Shown one piece after another: positions 7,955 to 16,307 of a stretch of 16,307 bases of DNA. Within the stretch, counting starts at the first letter, position 1. Each line of letters begins with the position of its first letter. Position numbers and translations under genes: made by a program. This stretch comes from Obelidium mucronatum (lineage: Eukaryota > Chytridiomycota > Chytridiomycetes > Chytridiales > Chytriomycetaceae), in the NCBI GenBank assembly GCA_025765595.1, contig JAIVFH010000517.1, positions 1 through 16,307 on the forward strand, written 5' to 3'. The notes under the pieces are model-generated. The model saw only the letters and a list, made by a program, of their open reading frames with translations, ran no database searches and was not told the origin of the DNA.

Positions 7955-9200
7955 TCCCCTTTCGCGCCTCAGCAAGCGCCGCCAGATGCGCGCGTCTCGC
8001 CACGGGCGGCGCAATGCCGAGCGCCTCTCTTCGCGACGCGGAGTTTGGGTCCAAGTAAGGTTTTTCGCCGAGAGACGTGGCGCGCTCGCCGTAGCGTGGA
8101 AACGCGGCGGCGTCAAAGTCGGTCGTCGCCGTGTGGAACGTGACTCGGTTGTCCCAAATGGCGACGTCGTTTTTGTTCCAGTGGTAGCGGACTTGCAGGT
8201 CGTGGTTCTGCACGACAAGGTCAAAGAGGTACTGCAGCACTGTGTCGCTCTCGTCTTTGGACAATTCGTTGATGCGCTGCGTGAATCCCTTGTTGGCGAA
8301 TCTGTTGTATTCAGTTTATAATTAAGATTCTTAAATCAGGGGATACACCAAAAGGTTGTTTTTCGATCTTACACTCCCTTCCAGCCAGTCACAGGATTCG
8401 TGCGAATGACGGGATGCACGGCCACAAGCTCGGTACCCACATCTTCTGGGGCTCCACGAGGTCCTGGATTGATTTTGGCCACACCCGCGGCTTGAAGCTT
8501 GTTGAACCCCTCCCCAGAATGGGTAGCAGTTAAGCCTTCAAGAAATTTTCTGTACGCGGGAGACAAGCGTTCATACACCTCATACGCGCTGGCCCAAAGA
8601 GTATCTCCTCCTTCAGGTGGAACGTCTTGCAATTTCAAGACGGCGTAATCAGACGGAACTGGTTCAAAGGTGATGCTGCAAGAAGAAAAGTATTAGATAA
8701 TGACGAAGAGAGAGCGCGAGGCAGCAGAAACTGAATACTTACTCAGAGTGCCAAGAAACAGAATGAAGTTCGCTTCCCTTATAGCGATACACGTCAATGT
8801 ACTTTTTCTCCACATCAGAAGAAATAACGTTCTTTTGACCACCAAACTCATCAGTATCACTGATTGGATGAGAATGGAGCCCGGAAGTCGCCGGCTTTCC
8901 TCCAGCTTTCCCAAGAAGGTCAGCAAAGTGGTTTTGTTCTTCAAACGTCAAGTCTTGGTCACGCAGAAACACAACTCCTCGCTCTGAAACAAGTACAGCA
9001 AGATCTTGAAGGAGCTCTTGGGAATTTGGAGAAGCGAGGATATCGCGGATTTGGATGGTTCCTTTCTCAAACTCTGTCCCAATGTGTGGTTGTACTTTAA
9101 AGTTCTTGAACGCGTCGAGAGTGTGGTTTCTCTTCAAAGGCTGAATCTTCAGAGCCCCTGTAGTAGTACTGGTGGTAGCTGGTTGCTCGATTGGGGACAT
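7950..9200 (-). CDS. TauD/TfdA-family Fe(II)/2-oxoglutarate dioxygenase, JLP1-like sulfonate dioxygenase
   Basis: Exons on the - strand: 9200-8743, 8675-8373, 8301-7950. They join in frame to 370 residues with canonical sites (GTAAGT...TTGCAG and GTAAGA...AACAG, both phase 2). The metal motif is W150-H151-S152-D153; the Asp codon is split by intron 1 (GA|C). The distal His is H310 in DNRVTFHTATTDF, and R323 or R327 in RYGERAT fits the 2-oxoglutarate-binding Arg. HPVIRTNPVTGWKG and GFTQRI are typical of the fungal branch. The family oxygenates taurine or other alkyl-sulfonates to release sulfite, consuming 2-oxoglutarate and O2. No targeting signal is seen, so it is probably cytosolic. It is divergent from a Dal5/Soa1-type transporter. 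The exact substrate cannot be read from sequence. Confidence 0.95.
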
Positions 9201-9550
9201 GTTTACAGAGTTATTGTAATCAAACGTGTTATCTCGCTTGCAAGCCCTTTTTCAATTGCCAAAATGACACAATATTCCGTGCTCACGGCGTGTTATAGTT
9301 TCGAATTGTGCAATCGAGCGTGGTGGTCGGGCTTTCGACTCATTTGATGACCCATAAAATTCTGAAACGGTCATGATTACCCTCATTGGGGCTTTTTGAA
9401 ATTATATTGAGGCCAAATTTTCGTTATTCAACGAAATTCGTCACTACCCGTGTACATTCCCGTGCAATGAGCGCGACTTGACCCATATAAATTGGGGATA
9501 TCAGCGTAGCGAAAAAGTCACAGCCACGAAAAACACAACGAAACCAACTG
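9201..9550. promoter_or_regulatory. Shared divergent promoter of dioxygenase and transporter
   Basis: 350 bp between the two ATGs. A TATAAA at 9486-9491 lies 60 bp upstream of the transporter ATG. An inverted repeat TTTCGTT-ATTC-AACGAAA lies at 9419-9436. A related pair of direct sequences, GTGCAATCGAGCGTG (9308-9322) and GTGCAATGAGCGCG (9462-9475), may be factor sites. ATTGG boxes are near 9386 and 9492. No CACGTG site (Cbf1-type) was found. Confidence 0.6.
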
Positions 9551-11264
9551 ATGACTTGGAAAACTTCAGATACTGTTGTAGATGATAATTCAAAGAAGGG
9601 AGACGACCAAGTCGAAAGCGCCCCTGTTGTTGAAGGGTACGATAGTGCTCTTGACTTCACTGACGAGGAAGAATCCAAAGTTCTCCGCCAAATTGATGTA
9701 AAACGCAGTTTTTTTTTGTTCTTACGCATAATATTATATTTATCCTTACACTTTGCACTGCATATAGCTCCGCTTGATGCCTTGGATCTTGTTTTCCACA
9801 TTCATTTTGAATATGGATCGTACAAACCTCTCAAACGCTATTTCCGGGAAACTTCCAGCAACTCTAGGATTCACGAACGTTGTTGTAAACAATGCAGGCT
9901 CAATGTACTCTGTAATTTTTGCTTTCGCGGCCTTTTTTGGTGGTATTCTCGGCAAACGTTATGGGCCACATCGGTTTATCCCATTCCTTGTGTTATCTTG
10001 GGGAATTGTGACGTTGGGCCATGCTTTCATTGAAAACGCTGCTCAATTTTACATGATTCGAGCTTTGGTTGCGATTACAGAAGGGGGTGTTATCCCTGCT
10101 ACCATCGTGTACTTGGTATGTGTTCTTTTGACGTGTGTAAAACGCTCCGTCTGATACAAAGAAATAATAGGGATCCTTCTACAAAAGAGGAGAAATTGCA
10201 ACAAGGCTTTCTTGGTTCTGGGGTGTCCAAAGTCTTGCCTCTGCCTTCTCTGGTATTATGGCTTCCGGCCTCCTTCAGTTGGAAGGAAACGCCGGAATGT
10301 ACGGCTGGCGCTGGCTTTTTCTCGTTGATGGGATCATCACTGTTATCGCCGCAGCTCTCTTTTGGTTTGCTCTGCCCAAATCCCCATACTACACGAAAGG
10401 TGGCCTCAACTTTGGAGGTTGGCTTGACGACCGCCAAGCCGCTATTGCTGTGACCCGTGTTATCCGCGATGACCCTCTGAAGCTGAATTACGACTCTCCG
10501 GTTCAAGTTTCTGATGTCTGGGATACAGTGAAAGACTACAAAGTGTGGGGTCACTTGAGTATCACGTTTATTGGATTGGCCTTCAACCCTCCATACTCGA
10601 CATACTTGCCCAGCATTATTTCATCGTTTGGATATAACGTGTACGCTTCAAATGCGCTGACTGCGATTAATTATACTCTTGGGTTTATTGGAATGACAGC
10701 CATGACAACGCATTCGGATAAAAAGGGTGAACGTGGTTACCACGCCGTCTTTTCAGTCATTTGGCTTATTGTTGGATTTACTCTTCTTGAGTTTCTTCCT
10801 GATAGCGCGCCAAAGGGTGTCTTGTGAGTTTTTTTTCGTTTCTTACTTTGGAAAGATCCACCATAACTAAAACCGTGGATAGTTACTTTGCTACACTTTT
10901 TGTGTCCGCCGGCCCATCAACCCACCCGCTCAACGTTGCCTGGATCACCGAAAACACAGGAACAATCGGGAAACGAACTGTAGCTTCTGGACTTGTAATC
11001 TCGGCTGCCAACCTCTATGCGATTTACGCCAGCCAAATCTACCAGCCCAGTGACGCCCCACGATACCACTTGGGCAACTTTATCATCTTGGGGTTCCTCG
11101 CTGTATCTCTCTTGCTCTTTTTGAACCAAAAGTTCCTCTATGTGCGGTTGAATAGGCAGAGAGCTGCGGTTTGGAATGCCATGTCAGAAGAAGAGAAATT
11201 GGATTACAATGCAACAACAAAACATGTTGGGAGCGACCGTCTTGACTTTATCTTTAAAACCTGA
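9551..11264 (+). CDS. Major facilitator, Dal5/Soa1-type anion:cation symporter, candidate sulfonate transporter
   Basis: Exons 9551-9697, 9768-10115, 10171-10823, 10883-11264 give exactly 509 residues. Donors are GTAAAA, GTATGT and GTGAGT; acceptors are ATAG, ATAG and GATAG; phases 0, 0, 2 all match. After an acidic N-terminal tail come LRLMPWILFSTFILNMDRTN (DRTNLSNA at 66-73), a loop motif GKRYGPHRF, EGGVIPATIVYLGSFYKRGE, GWRWLFLVDG and a late AWITENTGTIGKR. All are hallmarks of the allantoate permease (Dal5) family, normally 12 membrane segments. In yeast this subfamily includes Soa1, which imports sulfonates, and Dal5 (allantoate) and Tna1 (nicotinate). The divergent TauD-type dioxygenase favours sulfonate. 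Placement in the plasma membrane is inferred. Confidence 0.94.
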
Positions 11265-11309
11265 TAAATTGCAGATGAAAGGAGGGGAAAAAAGGAGGGT
11301 TAGGAGTGG

Positions 11310-11315
11310 AATAAA
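11310..11315 (+). terminator. AATAAA polyadenylation signal of the transporter gene
   Basis: AATAAA lies 46 bp after the TGA stop at 11262-11264. Confidence 0.55.
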
Positions 11316-11357
11316 GATAACATTTGAGTGCCCTATCATCGTTTTTTAATCTCACAG

Positions 11358-11819
11358 TCATTTGCCGCACGCAAACAAAATTCTGGCAAAATTTCACCAA
11401 CCGTGCAATCGCCTCCAGACCCCGTTTTGGCACCGAATGTTCCCGCATCCAGTCCCTCGTAGAACGCGGGTCTACTTCAGAAGCACAGCAGCAGTGTTAC
11501 CTCCTCTATCCTACCCGAGGTCCCAACCTCGATGATGACAAGGACGAAATCTTCAACATTCTTGAGACTCTTGCCTGTCTGCCGCCGCCAAACAACAACA
11601 GCAGCAGCAGCAACAACCCCCAACAGCCACACTTTTCAACAACTGAGAAAAGCAGTTTCTCATTTCCAAAAGATTGTGGATAGTGACGGTGGCTCAGAGG
11701 GTGCGACTGTTGATGCATGGGGAAATCTGGTGTCATTAAAAGAAGCGATTTGTCATCCTTTACATGGCTTGCTTACAGTTTCGAGCGTTTTACTTGATAG
11801 TATAGAGGGTCGGATTTAA
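11358..11819 (+). CDS. Small unrecognised gene with one frame switch; start not found
   Basis: The first part reads TNRAIASRPRFGTECSRIQS and on through PNLDDDKDEIFNILETLA to about 11576. The second part, in another frame, reads VSHFQKIVDSDGGSEGATV to a C-terminus IEGRI with TAA at 11817-11819. Both halves look like real protein. They may be joined by a weak phase-1 intron (GTCTGC at 11577 to AAAAG near 11652), or a one-base indel may sit in the CAG/CAA/CCCCC tract at 11585-11625. TTTTTTAATCTCACAG just before 11358 resembles a 3' splice site, so the ATG may be in an upstream exon. ATG at 11532 in the second frame is an alternative start with an R/S/T-rich leader. AATAAA at 11818-11823 overlaps the stop. 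No family recognised. Confidence 0.4.
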
Positions 11820-11921
11820 TAAAGACGATTGCGCTCGAGATTATCCTTTGCACAGAAAAGAAAAACACAACTTAAATTGTAGATATACACTGTTTCTAAA
11901 TGAATAATATTATCCCACTCT
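11820..11921. other. Short gap between two converging stop codons
   Basis: About 100 bp, AT-rich, contains the overlapping AATAAA of the + strand gene. No clear AATAAA was found downstream of the - strand stop at 11924-11922. Confidence 0.6.
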
Positions 11922-14900
11922 CTATTTTTCTCCCAAAAAGGACACTTCTTCTCCTTCAGAGACATCCTTGAGAGGAGGCGCAGCAAAAACCATGCCATAC
12001 CCCTGCTCAACAAACTTGACGCCTTTATATACAAGCCATATGATATATCCCACAGCTGACAACCAAGTTAAAAAAAATAAAGTAAATAACCAAATCGACA
12101 TGATATGACACTGTACAACACAAACCTATCAAAACAATCTCAACAAATTGATACACAATCTCCATAACAGCATGCATCGGTCCTCGTTTCACAGCCTCTT
12201 TATGTTGAATATGGTCTTCGAGAACTTTAATTCTTCGACTTCCGCGTTCATTAATATCGCTTCCAAGCAGCTCCATCTCCTGAATCATGGATTTGGTCAG
12301 CGCATCCCCATTCTCGAGGGCCTTTGACAGAGAGTTGATCGCTTGAGACATTTTTTCTAAATTTGAAAGCAGACTCTGATACTGTGCTTCGTGGGTAATG
12401 AATTTTGGAGAAACGAGAGTTGCCGTTAGCTGATCGGTGCTCGATGATAACTCTTTTAGATTGATCGGCAATAGCGGTTTCGGATTCGAAATAATGTTGA
12501 AAGTGGCGATTAACTCCGCATAGGGTCTTACTCTTGCCTATTTTTTCTTCTTCAGTTGAGGGAAACGCAATTAAAATCGTTTTCAACTCACCACCAAACT
12601 GTCTCGATCTTCTCTATAGCGGACCAATCCCAATTTTAATAACCTCAGCACAGCATTCGCAATATCCACCACTTGGCTCTCCAGGTCATCATTTACTACG
12701 ACTTTCCTTCTGGCAGACGATGCTGTTGCAGCATCCGACTTGGTTGTCACGACATCCGAAGACGTTTCAGTGTCTTTTCCAGGAACCGCGCTGCTTGTAA
12801 GTTCGCTTGGCGAATCAAAAGCGCGACTTGGATCCTTCAAGTTCAAACCATGAATTCCCAGACTGCTTTTCCTGCGGAACTTTTTTGATGACTTCCTACG
12901 AATTAAGACAGGGGATGGAGAGGCTCCAAGCTCGTCTGATAATTCTAAAGTTGATTCCACAACCTGTTCAATCAAAATCAGCAACAAAACTTGCAACAGA
13001 AAAACGTATTAATACAAACCCGCTTTTCCTTTCCAAGACGAACTGCTCGCTTTCCTTTTCTCCTCTCTGTAGGGCTGCTGCTGCCATGATGGGGTGGCTG
13101 GTTTTTCTCCTCCTTGGCCAATATATTTCCTCCGCCGAAAATCTTCTTTCTTGTGCGTACAGGCCCATTCGTATCCGTTGGTTGGTCCAAAGATCCACCG
13201 TCCGCTTTCACTTTGAGTCTTGGAAGCCTGAAAAGCGTGTTTGGCGTCGTCGGGTCGCCACCATCATGTTCCGTAGACCCACTTTCCACAGAAGCTGCTA
13301 CTGCATGTCGACTATGCTTTGCTTGCCTCTTTCTTCCTTCTGTGAGTGGGGGAGAAGGTGTGTTCTGATGAGCATCAGCCACCTCGTCCACTGTGATGGA
13401 TCCCACATTGACATCTCTCTCTTCCATAACTTCTTCCTTTCTTCTTCTTCCGAGCCGCATCTTTCGTTGTCGCCGCGGTTTCTCGTGAGCTTCACCTCCA
13501 GCAGTCTCACCAGTTGCAAGGTTGGAGGCTCCTTCTCCATCACCCCCAACTTCGCCAACATATGCTCCATACCCCCCTACATTTCCAATCCAGCGCTCAA
13601 TATCTCCAGCTACGGTAGACATGATTGTAGGTCGCTCCGGAGATCTCAAATTAATACGAGGGGACTTGAACGGGTTCCTTGTCCGAGACATTCGCAGTTG
13701 CGCAACTGAAGGATCATCCTCAATACGCGCGGGTTCAAGCAGTCGCTGATGCGTATCCTGCAGCTGTTCCTGGTCATGCGGACGAGCTTCAACAAAATCG
13801 TCCACCCGCTCGCCTTCCCCATCACTGCCACCGCCAGCACCAGCAGTACCAAGATTGTTCTCATTTACACCTTCTCCACCGCTGTTGTCATCGCTATACC
13901 CGCCTCCACCCAACCCTCCGCCCAAAAACATATTCAAAAGGGCACTCTCTTGAATAACCACCGCCGGGCTCTCTGCCTGCTCTTGTTCCGTTAAAAGCGT
14001 GCTTTTTCTTCGACCCATATTGTGTCCCGTACGATAGGCGACTCCTTTTCCCAACATGACGTTCAGCGCAACGGTTCCAGAACGGAGTTTCCGCAAGACT
14101 TTCTGGGTACTTTGCTTTGATACTATTTGCTGGCTAGCGCCCAGAGATTCTGATGCAGATTGTCGGCGACCGAGGCTTTGGTAGCGATGTTCCGCATCTG
14201 TTGGAAGAGAAGGATTGGAGAAGATTGTATTGGTATTGTCGCCACCGCCAAGCAGAGCTGAAGATGAAGAAGGGTGAATATTTTGCTGCTGTTGCTGATT
14301 TTGGTGTTGAAGCTGCTGTTGTAGTTTGTTTGAACTGCCTGTTGATCCTCTTGTCAAACTCTCCTTCCACTTTCCGAAAACACTGGCTTTACCACCCAAC
14401 AAACTTGCCCCACTTCTCTTTTCGGATAAAACAAAGTCCTGACCTTGTTGTTGTTGCTGTTGTTGTTGTGGGGACATCTGTTGCTGCTGCTGTGTTGCTG
14501 TTGCCGCACCGCCACCAACATTATTATTCCGCCGACTCGCCATCACTTCCAAATAGTCCTTCATTTCTTCCGCTCCAACGTCCCAACCCCCTTTCAACAT
14601 TCTGACTTTCCTTATATCGCCCGACGGTGCTTTTGCTTTCACAGCCGCCTGCCAAGCTTCCCTCCTATATCGAATTACAGCAAGCGGGTTATATGGCTGT
14701 TGAAGTGTTGTCATTTGATATGCGAGGAGTTGGTATTTTTGAGCAATATGGTTCCTAGCCCGTGCAGCTCGTTGAACCGTTGCTGTGGAAGCCGTTATTT
14801 GATGTTTCGAATGGTCAACAGGGGCTGATATGGAGATTGGTGGTTTACTTGTTACAGAAGATGTTATTGATGGTTGAGGCTCTGGGGAAGAGGACCTTGA

Positions 14901-16307
14901 ATGATCTTTTGAGGATGGCGGCGTTGAAACCGCTGTGTAATGAAATGAGCTCTTTCGTGGTGGCGGTTGATCTTGAATATGGAAATTCGATGGTGTTGCA
15001 AGACTGTTTGGCGATATAGGGCTACTTGTGAGGGCTATAAGCTTGAGCAAAAACGGGTCTGTGTCAGAAAGAGTTTCTGGTAGCTGCTGTTGATCATTTT
15101 GCGATTGATTTGCAGTACTGGGGGTTATCGGAGTTGTTGTTGGTGTTGACGAAGACAGTGCTGGAGATGTGGGCAACGAAAACGATGTCGATGGCAGAGC
15201 GGATATTCGAGACTTCTGTTTTGTGAGCAACGACTTTGGATTCATATTCTGCGCTGAGAGATCTTAACTCGTATTCCCGGATAATCAAAGGGATAAAAAT
15301 ACACACGAACCATGGTAAAATAATCGCCGCTGGACCGGCTGGGTCCAGCAAGGTTCGTGGTGATTGTTGGTGGACTGAGTGGAAGAGTATCGCGTTGAAA
15401 CCCAGCAGGAGCCTCATTGTTTCCACTAAACATCGAATGGCGACTTTTTCTCGTATCTTCATTTGGCATCCCAGCAGTAGCTGGTGGTAGTGGAAGAAAT
15501 CCAGCAGTTGAAGACTTACTCGCAAGTCTGTGATCAGAAAGAGATAGAGCCATAGAAGATGAAGCTGGTGGGATATCCGAAAATGATCGATGTCGTATTG
15601 GAGTTGGAACGGATGATTGAGCCTGAAAGAATTGCCTCGGTTGCACGCTAGACCGGGTGGAATCAATTTCGCTATGAACGGTGAGGCCTCGATCTGAGCG
15701 TGAGGTAGACGTGTACTCTGATGAAGGCGCATCATCTCCCGATTCGTCTGAGTCAGAGTCGGGTTCATCATCGTCATCCAGTTCATTGTGATAGACCGAC
15801 TTGGGCCCATAGTCCGTATCTTCCCCGTCTGTAGTGTACAATTGCGAGTCTGACTCTGTATTGTATTCCGAAGACTTTGATTCGACAGACTTCTTCGTGT
15901 TGTGTCGTTGAAGTCGGGGAACAGTTCGTGACTCAGCGTCAACTTCATGTAACGGCTCAACCTGTTGTTTCTATAGCTTAAAACCAATAAAACAAATACA
16001 AGGACGAAAGACGAAGAGACCTCCGAGAATTGTCTCTGTTTTCGATTGCTTCTACCGCTTATTACTTCACAGTCAACACCAGAGTTGTCGCTGTCTTCGT
16101 CGCTAGTAAACCCAGAACCTGAAGCATCGCTTTCGTGTACTGATTCGACCAAAAGCGTTGGTAGCAATTGGGTGTTGTCCATTGTTTTGATTTTTATTGA
16201 AAGCATGGAGCTCTTCTCGTAACATTTGCCGCTCTTGTTGGTCTTTATTCGGCAATTGTTCCCACAGATGATTCGGTCCAAGGATCTCTTGTGGATCTTA
16301 AAGAGAA
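11922..16307 (-). CDS. Large unrecognised Ser/Pro/Gln-rich protein with one C-terminal membrane segment (5' partial)
   Basis: Exons on the - strand: 15970 to 15311 (or 15307), 15248 (or 15253) to 13020, 12963-12592, 12537-12126, 12055-11922. Joins at 13019/12964, 12591/12538 and 12125/12056 agree in phase (0, 0, 1) with GTTTGT, GTGAGT and GTTTGT donors. The N-terminal region is acidic and Ser-rich (DDDDEPDSDSDESGDD). A conserved-looking block at about 14765-14526 includes YNPLAVIRYRREAW and GGWDVGAEEMKDYLE. Poly-Gln, Gly-rich and Ser/Pro-rich linkers follow. A helical, coiled-coil-like stretch (LLSNLEKMSQAINSLSKALE) precedes one membrane segment (VEIVLIAVGYIIWLVYKG) and a 30-residue tail. Such a layout suggests a membrane-anchored scaffold or tether, but I do not recognise the family. 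The 5' end is unresolved beyond about 15970. Confidence 0.75.
14275..14510 (-). repeat. Poly-glutamine-encoding CAA/CAG tracts
   Basis: Two clusters (about 14430-14504 and 14275-14330) encode Gln runs such as MSPQQQQQQQQGQ and LQQQLQHQNQQQQQ on the - strand. They lie in the disordered middle of the large protein and are likely length-variable. Confidence 0.85.
16110..16307 (-). CDS. Upstream exon(s) of the - strand gene, frame unresolved
   Basis: Two overlapping - strand frames look coding. One, after a possible acceptor TTTAAG at the window edge, reads DPQEILGPNHLWEQLPNKDQ and a helix (ERQMLREELHAFNKNQ). The other has ATG at 16182-16180 with good context (A at -3, G at +4) and reads MDNTQLLPTLLVESVHESDA then GFTSDEDSDNSGVDCE. 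The first implies the gene continues upstream of the window; the second would make 16182 the start. The link to the next exon (15970) is through a weak GTCTCT donor near 16019 or GTAATA near 16067, both phase 0. Confidence 0.45.

Noticed and set aside
7624..8058. Plus-strand ORF with a helical, charged middle part
   Set aside because: It has no ATG, runs through the 15-bp tandem repeat, and overlaps the last exon of the well-supported dioxygenase on the other strand.
12978..13709. Plus-strand ORF over 12807-13709
   Set aside because: It is a shadow of the - strand gene, whose exons join in phase and whose protein is coherent.

Overview
This is a eukaryotic nuclear window, most likely from a fungus and possibly an early-diverging, chytrid-like one (inference). 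The evidence is compact genes with GT-AG introns of about 50-120 nt, AATAAA signals just after or overlapping stop codons, a fungal-type sulfonate dioxygenase/Dal5-family transporter pair, and a GPI-type surface protein. There are no bacterial features: no operons and no Shine-Dalgarno sites.

Layout. Positions 1-340 hold the probable 3' end of a + strand gene, read in two frames. Positions 541-1443 are a perfect 90-bp minisatellite. Positions 1482-1796 hold four degenerate copies of a roughly 68-bp repeat that run into the promoter of the next gene. Positions 1808-7188 (+) hold one large gene of about nine exons and about 1,570 codons. It encodes a secreted modular protein: signal peptide, two ricin-B-like beta-trefoil domains, an Ig-like domain, a DUF3472-like domain, poly-Thr stalk, two copies of a Cys-rich plus beta-rich module, and a GPI-type tail. 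Two nested tandem duplications built it, and introns were copied with the exons. Positions 7189-7949 are intergenic with short tandem repeats.

Positions 7950-9200 (-) and 9551-11264 (+) are a divergent pair sharing a 350-bp promoter. One is a TauD/JLP1-type Fe(II)/2-oxoglutarate dioxygenase (370 aa). The other is a Dal5/Soa1-type major facilitator (509 aa). Both gene models close perfectly in frame with canonical splice sites. Together they look like a sulfonate uptake and desulfonation unit (function inferred).

Positions 11358-11819 (+) hold a small unrecognised gene whose reading frame switches once. Positions 11922 to the window end (-) hold a large unrecognised gene for a Ser/Pro/Gln-rich, largely disordered protein with one C-terminal membrane segment. 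Its 5' end lies outside the window.

The most unusual object is the modular surface protein. It combines bacterial-type Ig-like and DUF3472-like domains with lectin-like domains, has duplicated domain-intron cassettes, and carries a 40-nt poly(A) run abutting a 3' splice site.
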